In this document: one piece after another, positions 44,741-57,480 of the stretch
Position numbering within the stretch: the first letter of the stretch is position 1
How the letters are laid out: each line of letters begins with the position of its first letter
Source of the DNA: Galaxea fascicularis
Lineage: Eukaryota > Cnidaria > Anthozoa > Scleractinia > Euphylliidae
Assembly (NCBI GenBank): GCA_948470475.1
Contig: OX419344.1
Span: forward strand, 18,188,225-18,252,224
Reading direction: 5' to 3'
Length of the DNA: 64,000 nucleotides
The notes under the pieces: generated by a model
Database searches by the model: none
Told to the model about the DNA's origin: nothing
The model's input: only the letters and a program-made list of their open reading frames with translations
Translations under genes and position numbers: made by a program

Positions 44741-46380
44741 TATTGCGTTCTGTTGTTGTTGTTGTTGTTTTTTTTCCTGTTTTTCTTTTTTTCGGGGCAA
44801 GAGATAAGTTGACTGAATTCTTCAGGGAGCTTTATTTCCGGTTTGTAATCACCGTTCAAGGCAGGTGATAACGTAGATTACCTGCAATTGACATTGGCCA
44901 AAAGGCGAAACTTCAAAAGCCGATCTTACGGCGGTTATGCCTAAGCATTGCCGTCCAATATCGGCCAGCATGATGTATTCCAAAAGATTTAGTTATTAGG
45001 CAGGATGAAGTCCGTTTCTGTTTTTCTTTCATCGTAACGTCAAATCGACACGTTTTTTAAAACTTGATTATCCAATCAGAATCCACTGACTGTGCACTTA
45101 GGGGGTGCTAGGGAGTCACGTTTTCGTCACCCGCTGGGAAGATTGTATTTCAATTCAAAATAACTTCGTCGTTTATCACGCATGTGGATAGTAGTTAAGT
45201 TCGCCGGTCTGGGAAGGAAAGACCGCCTTTTTACAACTGTAAATCAAAACGCTGACTTGTAAGAAACACTCGACAGCTTGAACGGTGTGAATGAGTTTGT
45301 TCATAGTGAAAGGATATCTCTCCGAGGAGAGCTCAGTAAGTGTGGTTTTCCATCATCCGTGGCATATGGTTTTCGGTACTCCTTGCTAATTATCGATCAT
45401 ACGAAAGGCTGTAGACTTTCCTGAGCGCCTCTGAAAATCCACCTTGCAAAAAATTACAGGTTTGAATGTGAACTTTCACCTTGTGTTTATTTCCAAACAT
45501 CTTTTATCAGTGAAGTTTGTCAAAAACGTGCTCATGAGTTCGAGACAATAAATTCTGTAAATTGTGCTTCAAACTGACTCGCAAATGTTCGCTTGCATTG
45601 CTTTCGCGTGGTTTTGCTTGAGGCGAATGTCTCCCGCACGAAAGATCGCACATTCTTGGATCTTTGCGAGACTGTTTGGATATTCATCTTCTTTTATCTC
45701 TTTGATTCTTGACTTTATTTGTTGAATGGTTTGGATGATGGTGTGACAGTGAAAACCTGCAATTCGGTCTGTAATCACAGAGTGATAACAACATCGGACG
45801 ACCGCGCAGCGAGTATGATTACAGACCGATTTGGACGACACGAAGTCTTATTACCCATTAATCATAAAATAATAATTTCCGAGAAAAGAAGAAGAGCCCC
45901 CACACACGAACAGAACCTACCACGTGCTCGAAATGATCAGCCATTTTGGCTGTTTTGTAGTTACTTTCAATGCAGTTGGTTGATATTATACTTCGCCTTT
46001 TAGTTTGAATTTGTTTGTATTCTTGCTGATGTCAACCCCGCCACACTGTTAAACAATAAATTGACGAAGATGACGAGTAACCTCTCAGTACACACAAGTA
46101 GTACACTATTCGCCAACACCCACCCTTCTGCGTATTACGCTGAGCACAAAGTCGACATCAACCAGAGTGAGAGCCGACAAAAAGTCGTAATCCACATGAA
46201 AGTGATAATTTCGTAAAGCAAATGAGTTGAGAATGGTTTCATTTGAAATCATAGTTTACAATATGAAATTGTAAATGTGGTAGTCTATTTGGCAGTCAAG
46301 AAACTAGTTGTCATTTTTCTATAGCGACGCGAGCATTCTCGGAAAAGATCTCAAGTTCTCTGAAGACGTGAAGAACTAAT
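44741..46380. other. Intergenic, no gene seen
   Basis: Contains a (GTT)n run at about 44,752. Frames at 45,569-46,003 overlap on both strands without motifs. A short inverted pair, TCGGTCTGTAATCA ... TGATTACAGACCGA, lies at about 45,764-45,832. Confidence 0.4.
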
Positions 46381-46582
46381 CAGCCGATTTCTAGTTTACA
46401 TGCTGTACCACTGTGCTACAGGGGGCTCTAGATCTAACTAACTAATTGAACTGGGTTCAGAAGTGACAATGTTGATAGGCCGGGATGTTCTCTATGAGAT
46501 GGTAAGTGTGATAGTATAATTTGGTTTAATTCTTCATCGCTAATCGACTCCCGTCGGAAAGAACTCGCAGGGGAATATTTTT

Positions 46583-46776
46583 AGGGGTGGCGACTGGTAA
46601 AATCCGAGACTCCCCTAGACGCCGAGACCCTCGTTTGAAAATGCGAGACTGAGAAAAAACATGCAAAACTTCGAGACCGAAATAGATGCACTATAAACGA
46701 GACTTCGAGACTCTTGCCAAAGGCTGTCGAGATTTCGAGATTGCAGGAAAAGGTAGAGGTACCATTCGCCACACCT
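46583..46776. mobile_element. 194-bp MITE with 6-bp TSD, only in copy A
   Basis: The ends AGGGGTGGCGA and TCGCCACACCT are near-perfect inverted repeats. ATTTTT flanks at 46,577-46,582 and 46,777-46,782. Copy B (about 60,712) lacks the insert, giving an empty site. Confidence 0.88.
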
Positions 46777-47337
46777 ATTTTTCTGCCGTGCGTGCCACAC
46801 TGAAGAAACATTGCCATCTACGAGAATTAAATGTTTAATAGCGTTGCCGATTTGTTTGTATAATGAAACCATGAACAGGCGTTGATCAAGTCTTCTTTAA
46901 GTGATCAGATATTGACATGGCCTCAGAATATATATACAGAGTACGTGATTCCATGTGATGATCTTTTGTTCAAAGACACAGGACTTAAACAAAAGATGTT
47001 AAGAAAACATACTTGTATTGTTCATGTTGCACTTTCGTTCAAATATCTTAAGACTACAGCATTAATTGGTACTGTTTTTAGTGTGTAGTAGTAACTATAA
47101 AGACAGAGGGTAAAGTTGTCGTAACACAAAAAGCTGGCAATCACTTATTGAGATTGTTTCCGGACAAAAATTGGATTGCTTAGTTATGACCTAACGCTCA
47201 TGCGCAATGACAACCTTTGAGCACCCAGCTGCTTTCCTCACACGCTTGTGAAGTCATTATTTTGCCAGCCTGTCATATCTGGCGTCTCCATTTTACACTG
47301 TTGATAACAAGAAAAAAAATTACATGAGCAGTGACAA

Positions 47338-50300
47338 ATGGCAAACAGAACCTCGTTGGCTTTCTTTGTCTTGGTCTTCACAGTGAATCATGCTGAAAAT
47401 CTGAATTCTTATTTCTCTCTTCACGAGGACCGAGCAATTACGAGTTCTTTCATTAAAAGCGTGTATACAAAGGACATCTTGTCATGTGGTAGGGCCTGTG
47501 CTGCCGAACTGAACTGTAACACAGCAAACTACCTGAAAGCAGAAAACAAATGCGATCTTTCGGAAGAACGAATAATCACTCAGCAAGAACCAGCCACAGC
47601 AATCTTGAAGGGATGTCTTATGATTGAAAAGGTACGAATTAATTTCTATTTATCTGAGCTTGCTTTTGTTAATAAAAAGCAGGATTATATCTGACAAAGA
47701 CTGTCTTTATTTGTGTATAATTCTTTAGTCCCAAGTTAGCTGTTGTTATGACAAAACAGATGAGGAAGACAAAAAAATTGACACATCGCAAGAGATTTGA
47801 AATAATGGTTGGGTGGTAAAGGAGGGTCCCCTATACTTTTCCAAAGTGGTATAGGGGACCCTCGTAAAGCTGTACCACATTGTGCAAAGGTAGTGAGTAC
47901 TTATGACTTTTCACATCCGGAAACTTTCCGGATGACAATTTACAAGTTTAAAGATAATTTCGCTGCTGATATTACAATTTCAATATCACGATTTAGGCAC
48001 AATATTTACATGGCAAATGTGTCTGTTTGATTGACCAAAATTAAATATATATTCTGCAAGCAAGTTAAACAGCAGCTGATCAAATAAGTTCCATTTGGTA
48101 TCCAACCATTTTCATTGGTAGCGTTGAGTCCGTCACAATTTCATATCACTTCATTGACTTAGAATAATTTTCTGCAGGTGGTGCATTTTACATCATGTAA
48201 TTAGATGATTCAGGACTGCGTGTTTTGACTGTGTTCATTAGAATGAGTTTCTCTGAGAGGCGGATTATTGGCCGGTCTTCGCCCTACGAAAACTACGATT
48301 TTCGTAAAACAGATATTCGCTGGAAATGCGATGCCTCAAGCATTTATTAGCATTAAGCACGGAGTGACAATAATGCCAATAAGAAAACACGAAAACAATA
48401 TATTTCTACGAATAATAGCGGAGGGGGATAACTATCTTTTATAATTCGGCTCCAAACGGGGTCATTATTTAAGGGAGGAAAGAAAGAACGGTTTAACAAG
48501 GGGACAATTGTTTTTAAAAAAATATCTCGATAAAAGATCGTTCCCTAAAGATTGCAAAAACTAGCGTTTTATTATCTTTCTTCGGTATCACCCGGGAAAA
48601 GTGATGACAGTACCGCGAGGAATCTCCAGCAGGACTGTTATTCATTTTTAGGGATTGTGTCAATTTGGTGGATAAATTTGTAGGCAAAGTAATCCGATTA
48701 GCTTGCGAATCTAATGGGCAATGTGCTGATCACCTGTCCCCAACAGCCTCTGTCAGTCACGTAAACCTCTTAGCGGGCGCGGAAACGGAATTGAGAGAGA
48801 AAATCTAAAGACGATGAATCACTTTCAAAAGATAGTTACATCTCTCATATCTTTGCCATAGATATATTTTGTATTGCATCCGAACTTGACCAATTGAAAC
48901 TACATTTCAAAACTGGTGGGGAATCTCCGTCTCTTTGTTTCAGATCAAAATGGCTTCTTTTGCACAAGACACACAAAATCTGTTGGGTAAGTATATGTCG
49001 TGCTTTATTAACCAAGAACTGATTAACATGTGACTTCTCCTTATAATATCAATACAAAGTCCAGCAGACAAGTGTTCCGCAGAATAGCTGTATTTGCTAT
49101 CACGAATCCCCACAGTACCCCTAGTTGAGAATAATTTGTATGCGCATGCGTGGGGGCTGCGGGAGCACGAGGTTAAAAAATGTCGGCCATTTTGTTCTGT
49201 TGAAATGTATTCCCGTGAACTAGTAATAATTAACGCATGTTTGAGTTGGAACTTGTTGTTTATGAACCTCAAAATAAGAATATACAAACGTATCAGCCAG
49301 AGGATATTATCTTGATGTACCCCCAAACTAACCTGCTCTACAGATTTTTTTTAAACTTCATATGCTGATTACAATTTAATGATAAAAAATAGAGGTCACC
49401 GGACTCGTTTTTGAGATTAAGGCACATAAAGCTGAAATTAAGGGTGTTCCTAAGAAGCTGTAGTGTTGCTATGGTAACATTATACGTTTAAATGGCCACA
49501 ACTTCTGGAGATAGAATTGGCCACTTTTTTAAAACCATTTTTAAGGAAACAAACAGATAATTGTACAGTAGTATCAATCCATCAAAGTATTGGTGTTTTA
49601 AAATAACGAAATCATTTTGAGCCTTCTTGAGGTCGCGGGGGGCAGGATGGGGCATTAGTATACATTTATGTAAGTAAAAGTGCACGAAGTTCGACGACTA
49701 ATACCGACAATACATGAAATAGTCGCGAAAAAAGTCCCATAGGGTCACGGGGGTTACATGGCCATGGGACATATTCATAAGGCAAAATATTGGTAAGGGT
49801 GCTATCTTTAATTAAAAACTGTGTATCATTTTAAAACCCAATTTTGACTGATCACCGAGTGGCAAAATCACCTTTCTTTGTTCCTCTTGAGGAGAAAACT
49901 TGGACACAAAAGCACGTTTTACAAAAAGATAACTTTAGTGGCTTACAGCATTGCTTTAAAGTGCGATCCATTTAACAAAACAAAAAAAATAATCCTTGGG
50001 CATTTCAATTACTCCCCAATATCTCTGTTAAGTTCAAGCGGAATCGGCTTTTAAATGATTATGATACAAATTTTTGAAAAATAAAAGCATTGCAAATATT
50101 TTTCCTTATGAATATATTCTGAGTGGATTTGCAAAAAGGTGCTTACCGAAAATTGCACGGTTTTGACCAAAATTAGGCCCAAACGTAACGTGTTAATTCC
50201 CACGTGCTCGTCAAGCGCACCGAAGCAAACGAAGTCACCCAATTGTTGAGACGGAGGGGAGAAAGAGAGGAGGAGAAGAGAAAAAAAAATCAACATTTGC

Positions 50301-51014
50301 ACACCTAGTCTTTATATTGGCTACTTTGGAGAGAATATTACTTGCGGTAAACCTTTCTCATAGCTGCACAAGAATTAAATGTTGAATTCCAGTTCTAGAG
50401 CTGCAGCACCGTTCCGCAGCGAAATGATTTTGCTAATAACTGCCGGTTTCGAGAGAAAATTTTACTCAGCTTTCTTTATTTGCTGACACGTTCATTGACC
50501 ATATCTGCGGCACTCGGTATATGAGCTTATAACCTGTGCCCGACTAGCCAATTGAAATTCTGGAAATCTTATATCCTCAACTCAGTTTTTGAGGCTACTG
50601 TTGCTTAGCAACAGTAGACGCCTTGCTAGGACTTGTTAATATTTATAGCCAACTTGGCGCTATGCGCCTCGTGGGCTATCACCATCTCATGTGAAATAAT
50701 TGTTAAATTATATTTTTATGTATGTATCTTATGTACATACGAAACGAACGACTTTTTTTTCCTTGGCAGCTTCCATTATATGGGTACATTTCACACCCCA
50801 ATGGTGTACACATCAAGGACGTCGCTTGTTTGGATTTCAACAAACTACAGAAGAAGAGTGCAAAGAGAAGTGCAAAGAGGGATGCCTCGGTGTTGAGTGG
50901 TGGGAGAAAAACCGCAGTTGTTTTGAATGCACAGACCCATCAAAAAGAACTAATTATACAAACACAAAAGACGCCGGATACCCCCCTCATTTGTTCCTTA
51001 AAAGCAATAATTAG
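47338..51014 (+). CDS. Secreted PAN-like protein, copy A (3 exons)
   Basis: Exons 47,338-47,631, 48,944-48,986 and 50,770-51,014 join in frame (phase 0, then phase 1), about 193 aa. The start MANRTSLAFFVLVFTVNHAE is a signal peptide. Exon 1 carries a PAN/apple-like domain: ILSCGRACAAELNCNTANYL and NKCDLSEER show the usual C-x3-C-x5-C pattern. Exon 3 holds a second Cys-rich module, EEECKEKCKEGCLGVEWWEK, ending FECTDPSKRTN. PAN domains bind proteins or sugars outside the cell; the partner is unknown. Copy B is about 90% alike in exon 1. Both copies appear open, so both may be expressed. Confidence 0.82.
47822..47863. repeat. 42-bp hairpin in intron 1 of copy A
   Basis: GAGGGTCCCCTATA and its exact reverse complement TATAGGGGACCCTC flank a 14-nt loop. 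The corresponding place in copy B lacks it. Confidence 0.8.
50595..50617. promoter_or_regulatory. 23-bp perfect palindrome with RFX X-box-like core
   Basis: CTACTGTTGC-TTA-GCAACAGTAG; the core GTTGCTTAGCAAC fits the general RFX X-box pattern (GTTGC...GCAAC). GTTGCTATGGTAAC at about 49,464 in the same intron is similar. That either is functional is only a suggestion. Confidence 0.35.
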
Positions 51015-51221
51015 ATTTAATTATATTTATTACTTCACATATTAAGCAAAATTAAACATATACAGGCATAAAAAGATTACATAGCAGTCTCATATTGTCG
51101 TTTTGTATTATCCTAGCAATTGAACAACACTAGGAATGAATAGATGTTAAAGTGCCCCCCCCCCCCCCCTCCGCCAAAAAAAAAAAACGAATGCGGCGTA
51201 GGTTAAGGAACGCGCTGTAAG

Positions 51222-52000
51222 TAGGCCTTTTCCGATTATGCTAGTAAAACTGGCATTTCATGCTCCTGGTAATTTGCGTTTTATGCCCAAAAAATGCTCA
51301 AATTATGCTCGATTCTCAAAATAATGCTACTGTAACTTTGGTTCCAGGAGATGGTTGTTTTATTTCATACAAAACGTTCAAACTCGATCATGATGTGTGC
51401 TTATCATTGACTGAATGAAGTAAAAAGTGCTAAATTGCTTGTTTATAAAACTTCTGATGCAGCCATCGTTGAAGGAACTCGTCTATGTGTCAGGAATCTT
51501 CCGACTGCTGGCAACACGAAAGATTTTCCCGATAATCTTCCCGTTAAACCGACCAACAGACTCGTATCGCTTTACTGTCCTTTAATGTCCCAACTCGAAA
51601 ACTACAAAACCCTTGATCACAAGTCCACACGCACATGGTTTTTCTTTCCTTTTTTAGAATCCTAAACTTACATCACGTGATTGCAGCTTATCACTCCGAG
51701 AAGATGGCGTGGCACTGGCCGACGCCATCTTGTTTGAACAAGCACGTGAACGTCCTCTGAAAGTTAACCGCTGACCAGGTTGGCCCAAACTTCTTTCGAC
51801 TCAGTTCAGTTACAGAAATCCTTCTCTCAAACACAAAAGCAAATCATCACAACGCTTTTGAATTCTAAAATTTAGCATTTAAAATATTTTGAGTGGTGAA
51901 ATCTAGATCAAAGTTATGCAAAATGCTAAATAACGCTAGCAATTCTTATCACAGAACCAAATAATGCCAAAAAATGATAGCATAATCGAGAAGGGCCTTG
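51222..52000. mobile_element. ~780-bp element with inverted ends, possible imperfect 8-bp TSD
   Basis: The left end AGGCCTTTTCCGATTATGCTA and the right end TAGCATAATCGAGAAGGGCCT are imperfect inverted repeats. CTGTAAGT (51,214) and CTGTGAGT (52,001) flank it. A 76-aa frame inside (51,435-51,665) is unrecognised. Confidence 0.7.
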
Positions 52001-52179
52001 CTGTGAGTTTCCGGCTTCGTCTACAAGAAGGCGAGAAACTGCAAGTTAGTTCGGTAAGAATCGTAAAGTGTTCGGAAATTCGATCATTCAACGATAACTT
52101 CTAGCAGTGATTTTGGGTTACCGTCGAGCGCAATCATTCGATCAGTAATCGAAATCAAACCATGTACTCTTCGTTTGCC

Positions 52180-53530
52180 TCTCATTCAGAGAGCTGAGAT
52201 ATTCAGGATCATCACTCGGATGGCTCTATATTGACGTCACACCAATTCCTAACGAAACCCGTCGATAGACCTAAAAAAAGGATTTAAGACGTATTTCCCT
52301 TATAACATGTCTTTCTAAACTGGCTGAGGATTTAGTCGGTTACTAACTATGTCAAGCCCGCCGCTCTACGAGTTTTAGACGATCGTCAATACGGCGCTGT
52401 ACCGAAATCCCCTACGACCCTAGCTTTGCTTGAAACGATTCATTGCTGGATGAACGCTACAGATGGCAACGAGTTTGTACCCGATTGATCACAAGCAGTT
52501 CTTATCACTAAGCTAAGTACTTTGAACTTGCCGCACTTCATCATTAATTGGATTATCAATTTCCTTACCAGCCGTTAGCAAAGAACAAAACTTGCCGAAG
52601 GATGTGTATCTGAATGGGGTTCGGTGCCCTCTGGTGTTCCTCAGGGTACCAAACTGGACCCATGGCTCTTCGTCATCATCATCAATGACTTTTCCATTCT
52701 CGATGCATTATTATGGAAGTACGTAGACGACACAACAGTTTCCGAAATCATTCCCAAAGGTCAGTCAAGTAGTGCACAAGAATATGTCGATTTTGTGGCG
52801 GACTGGTCCGTAGATAACAGGTTTCAATTGAACCTCGACAAGTGTAAGGAAATTCGTATATCATTCTCTAAGAGCAATGGTGATCTACCACCTTTATTCA
52901 TTAACGGCAAAGAACTTGAAGTAGTTCAGAATGCCAAACTACTTGGAGCCGTGACTATTACAAACAATTTTTCTTGGAACTTACACATTAACGAAACTAT
53001 CAAGAAAGCGTCTAAACGACTTTATTTTCTTAGACAGCTTAAACGTGCTAAGGTCCCTACATCGGACTTAGTAAGATTCTACACATGATTTATTAGGCCC
53101 TTCTGTGACTTAGAACGTGTGCAGAAAAGAGCTTTATCAATTATTTGCTCTCACTTAAGTTATTTCGAATCGTTAGCGTCCTTAGGCATGGATTCACTTT
53201 TCGATCATCATAATTACTTTTAGTAATATCTTAGACGACACAACACCACTTGCTTCCTGCAAGACATACCCTTAAGTACAACTTTAGGCAAAGCCGAGTG
53301 TTTGATCTAAGTTGTAAAACTAATTGCACAAAGAACAGCTTTATTAACTTTCAGTGTAACTTAATTAACAATAATAAGAATGTATATTAGGTTATATATC
53401 TCAAAGAATATTTTTAGCATCTCATAGCATTTTTCAAAGCTTTTATTCCTTTTAGTATATACCGTCATTGTACGCAATTTAGCCAATGGCTACCATGTAC
53501 TTGCAAATAAAGTATATATCAATCTATCTA
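52180..53530 (+). mobile_element. Decayed non-LTR retrotransposon (LINE), 3' half
   Basis: Reverse transcriptase sequence (next entry) is followed by a broken C-terminal frame (RVQKRALSIICSHLSYFESL near 53,115) and an AATAAAGTATATATC plus ATCTATCTA-type tail near 53,510. Such short-repeat tails are typical of CR1/L2-like LINEs. The 5' part is frameshifted or absent. Confidence 0.8.
52603..53088 (+). pseudogene. LINE reverse transcriptase fragment
   Basis: It contains SGVPQGTKLDPWLFVIIIND (RT palm motif) and YVDDTT (the [FY]xDD catalytic motif), then VADWSVDNRFQLNLDKCKE and LLGAV, as in CR1/L2/RTE-type LINE enzymes. The frame ends at 53,086-53,088. Sequence after it continues the element in another frame with missing bases, so the enzyme is dead. 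Confidence 0.85.
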
Positions 53531-53633
53531 CATTAATTTGTATTCATTTGAACTCACTCAGTGCCCTAAATACTTCATCACAAAGTATTCTTGTGATTTT
53601 ATGGTGGTCTAGTGAGATTGTATCCGGGGAATA

Positions 53634-53823
53634 TATAGACTCTGTGCAAAAATGGCTGCCCTTAAATTATTCTTTTGTTCATGTTCAAAATACGGTAGCC
53701 CAACTAACCTCGTTTTTGAGACAAAATTCTAAAGAATTTGTTATCCCGAGCAAGTTTAGTTGGGTTATTTTCAATATGAACAAAATAATAATTTAAAGGT
53801 AGCCATTTTTGCATAGGGTCTAT
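53634..53823. mobile_element. 190-bp MITE with ~38-bp TIRs
   Basis: TATAGACTCTGTGCAAAAAT at the left is matched inversely by ATTTTTGCATAGGGTCTATA at the right, and pairing continues through the following ~18 bases with few mismatches. Non-coding. Confidence 0.82.
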
Positions 53824-54569
53824 AGGGAAGACGTCGATTGCTACTGAGTCGTGTTTGTTTGAATATTTTGCGAGGGAGGCGTGTTCTCAATTATTTTTGT
53901 TGCGCAATGCCCAAGCCCTTTGTTACCCACAAGTTTAGTTTGCGCGTAGGAACAAGTTTTTGTTTGGTAAACTGGTCATTTTTTGCGTCAAGCACGATTT
54001 CGAATGGGCCTTCTACGTCAAGTTGAACCCTAGATCAAACGTTTTGACTTTTTGAGTGGCAAAGTTGCATGATCTCGTGTGATGATAACGAACAACATAA
54101 ACATTAGTAGCCCTCTCGAATGGCAATTCCAGCAAAGCTTCAAGACCGACAAGAATTCTTTCCCCGTACACTTTCGGGTCCAAGAGAGTAATTTCTGTAT
54201 TCGATATTTCAGCTTAATATTGGCTTTGAGTTCTACGGCTTCTCTGTTTACTTGGGATGAGACCGGAAAGAAGTTTCGACTGTTAACTTAATAAGCTTAT
54301 TTGATAGACGACACACATGTAGCCCAAGCTCTACGGACGACTATGTTGACCTCTGTAATGAAAACACGAGCGTAATGGCGAAATGATAAGGCTTTGTATG
54401 AGGAGGGGGGAGGGGGGGACGTATTGGATTTGAGGGGAAAATTAGTAACGATTTTCACTAAAAAAATCCCCCCCCCCCTCCTTTGTGGTACTTTTTGTGT
54501 CCGGTATGGTTCTTTGGCCGATTTGAAGGGATTTGGTGGAGCTAGTTACAACGGCTTCCCTCTCTTTTT

Positions 54570-55110
54570 ATCCTATCCAAGGTTGGGTAGTCCACCAGAG
54601 AAGCAATCGGATCCGCTGACGGAACAGAGCCGTAAATTTGTTCCAAAGGTTCCAATCGCCTCGAACTCCACGTGGACCACTACAGATAGTAACAGAAGAC
54701 ATTCCTTGTAGGCTTTGGAGGACCATTAACGTGGAGAGGTAATCATTTCTCAATAATGTCCACAATCTTTTCCGTCTGGAGCCATCGAAAGACGCTTGAT
54801 TCAAAACAGTTTCAAAAAAGGCTTAGCGATCCGGCAATTGACCTATGGCCACCGGGTGGGTAAGCAATTTGATTCTTAAGCCGGGTCGCTATGCCAAATT
54901 TGAAACGGTTTTGAGTCAAGCCTCTTTGGCTTCAGACGGAAAAGATTGTGGACATAATTCCCTCTCCGCGTTACTGGTCCTCCAGTTCTGTTACTATCTG
55001 CCGTGGTCCACGTGGAATTTCGAAGCGATTGTAAGGAATTTATGGCTGTTTTCCGTCAGCGGATCCGGTCGCTTCTCTGTTGGACTACCCAACCTTGGAA
55101 AGATACAGTA
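54570..55110. mobile_element. ~540-bp palindromic (foldback) element inside the outer repeat
   Basis: CCAAGGTTGGGTAGTCCACC and the following sequence recur inverted, ending CAACCTTGG near 55,098. Pairing extends through GGATCCGCTGACGGA and CCACGTGGACCAC to a centre near 54,840. The right outer arm lacks this block, so it looks like a later insertion. Confidence 0.85.
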
Positions 55111-55111
55111 T

Positions 55112-56340
55112 GAGGCCTAGTTCTCGGCCGAGCCCAGTTCTCGGCCACTTTTTGTTCAACGTTTATTTTTCGCGCCACAAATGAATCTGAATAACAAGTA
55201 ACTGTTTCCAAAGGCACTGCTTGATTTCCTGTCTTTCGTTCTGCCAAGTTTTGAGTTTACAGCTACTATATACTGTGAGCACGTCGAGGTGACACGAAGG
55301 TAGATGAATTTGGTTTCCCCGAAACGTGTTTGTTTACAGCTACTCGAATTATCTGGTTTAATTCAAGTTTATATTTTATCTGTATAGAAGGCCCAAATGA
55401 GCCAATTCTTGGCATAAAGAACGTAGAGTGATAAAGCTATCTGATTTGCACTTGTGTAGCTGTACCGATTTGGCGCCAAAAATGCAGTCGCAAAGGACCT
55501 GGCGACGAATTAGCATTTTTGTATAAATAGGCGTAACGTATTTTTAATTATACTCGCCTTGCAATCAACCGAACACATCCCTTGAAAGATAATTAAGATG
55601 TGTGGATTACCCAACAGAATTATAAGTAGCACTTCGCTGCGAATATTTCAGCCTTTAAGTGCAATTTCATACTTAAAACGCAAATATAATCTTATATGCT
55701 TTGCACTTTGACTGTTGCCGATTATGTTACTGTTGGCAACCAGTTCAGAAATAAAGTGGTTATCTGTACATCGTTGTAGCCTTCAAATTTAAGTAACGCT
55801 TCGCTACGTAAGCGCCAACCACTATCTGTTAAATGTAAACTTTCGCTGGCCTGTTTTATTCTTCGACTTAAATCCACTCCTTAATATTTCCTCGGTACTT
55901 TGGCGTATTTGCCTGTTCTCGGCCACATTGCTCGCCGTCAACACTAAAAAGACTCGCTTGACTGCACCTTGAGAGTAAAAGTAGGTGTGCAAAAAACTTC
56001 CTTTTCTAACATGAAGCAAAGATCTTTAAGGATAATTAGTGATCGAAATATCAAAACACAAGCCTTATAAGTGATTTAACAGCAAAAACTGGTAATAATG
56101 CGTTGTTTACTCTGAGGAATCGCGCCTACTCTTTAGTGGCCTAGAACTGGGCCAGCTGGTTGCTTTCTGGGCCCGCGAACGAAGCCTCCATTTGCGTTAT
56201 TACTCAAGTGAAAACAGTCGATAGCTTTACATGTGTAAACTGAATGCTGAAGCTAGTTGTGTGTGAAGTTTCAAGTCCTTACGGCTATTCCAAAGTAAGA
56301 AAAACAAGTTTACGTTTCTTGTGGCCGAGAACTGGGCCCC
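55112..56340. mobile_element. ~1.2-kb element with GTTCTCGGCC inverted ends
   Basis: TATGAGGCCTAGTTCTCGGC followed by CGAGCCCAGTTCTCGGCCAC at the left is matched inversely by GTGGCCGAGAACTGGGCCCCATA at the right. The interior is AT-rich with no recognisable coding sequence. Confidence 0.75.
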
Positions 56341-56344
56341 ATAC

Positions 56345-57237
56345 TCCCGGCATAGTAAATCGAACCCAATCGAACTAAATTTCAATCGAACTCAATCGAA
56401 CTCAATCGAACTCAATCGGTGGATTGAGTTCGATTGAGTTCGGCAATCGAACGAAATCGAACTCACCGAAAAGAAAAAAAATCAATCGAACCCAATCGAA
56501 CGTTCGATTTTCGAACTCGTGATTTATGTAAAACAGACGTTGAAAATCCATTACCAGATCTTAGGGCCTGATTACATGAGCCGGGCTGGTTTGAGTTTGC
56601 CGGGATCTCGGCATGTTTGTTAAACGCAACAAAAATCAACTTCGCGATTACATGACAACCGGGCCAGCCCACACCGAATCAGCCCGGCTCATGTAATCAG
56701 GCCCTTAGAAGCTCGAGTTACTTCAGCCCTGAGTGTAGCGCAAGTGTTTTTCGTAAACGAAGAAATTCCGCAGAAATGGCTTCAGACGAGTTGTGGATCG
56801 TAAGCTACAAATGTATAGTCAAAGGCTACCAGGAATGCCGCTTTGACGTTTTTTAGCTTTGTTTTGTTCTGTTCTGTTGCCGTGGACAATTTATAAATGG
56901 GGTTTTGTTATTGAGTAAATAGTAAAAAAAGCGCAACAAAAACTTGCTTTGACGGGCTTGCTTTGGGCTTGCTTTGTATAGGTTCACCAGAGCCAATCGA
57001 ACGAAATCCATTTAATTGTGTTCGATTGAGTTCGGTTTCCGAACTCAATCGAACACGATCAGATGGATTGAGTTCGATTGAGTTCGATTTGTTCGATTGA
57101 ATTCGATTTGTTGGGAAATCGAACTCACTGAAAGTGTGGTGTTCGATTTCGTTCGATTGCCGAACTCAATCGAACTCAATCCACGGATTGAGTTCGATTG
57201 AGTTCGATTTTCGAACGTTCGATTTACTATGCCGGGC
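56345..57237. mobile_element. ~890-bp element rich in AATCGAACTC repeats
   Basis: CCCGGCATAGTAAATCGAA at the left is the inverse of TTCGATTTACTATGCCGGG at the right. Both ends carry arrays of CAATCGAACT decamers in opposite orientations. The frame at 57,045-57,281 is only a translation of this repeat. Confidence 0.88.
56574..56704. mobile_element. 131-bp MITE with 25-bp perfect TIRs and TTA TSD
   Basis: GGGCCTGATTACATGAGCCG + GGCTG and its exact reverse complement end it; TTA flanks both sides (56,571-56,573 and 56,705-56,707). TTA duplication fits the PIF/Harbinger superfamily. It is nested in the element at 56,345-57,237. Confidence 0.92.
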
Positions 57238-57480
57238 ATACTGTATCTATGGGGAAACCGTTGGAACTGAAACTCCACCAAATCCCTTTAAATCAGCTCA
57301 AGAACCACCTGACAGGACACAAAAAGTATCACAAAGGAGTTAAGGTCGAAAGTTGCTAATTTTCCCTTCAAATCCGATACGTTTTTCCTCCCATAAAAAG
57401 CCTTATAATTTCACCATTCCGCTGGTGTTTACATCACAAAGGTCAACATAGACCGCAGAGCTTGGGCTACCTGTGATTGA

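Larger units (their letters stand above)
46380..51015 (+). repeat. Copy A of a direct segmental duplication (partner 60,550 to window end)
   Basis: The promoter-side sequence, all three exons and parts of the introns of the PAN-like gene recur in the same order and orientation about 13.97 kb downstream. Exon 1 start codons are at 47,338 and 61,310. Introns have diverged more than exons. Confidence 0.9.
54305..57480. repeat. Outer inverted repeat (~250-bp arms) enclosing nested elements
   Basis: Left arm 54,310-54,560 and right arm about 57,245-57,480 are inverted copies; for example TGTAGCCCAAGCTCTACGG at the left against CCGCAGAGCTTGGGCTACCTG at the right, and GGGATTTGGTGGAG against CTCCACCAAATCCC. 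Other inverted-repeat units sit between the arms (next entries). No gene is supported inside. Confidence 0.85.

Noticed and set aside
57045..57343. 78- and 69-aa frames rich in NRTQSNSI
   Set aside because: They are translations of the CAATCGAACT decamer array inside a mobile element.
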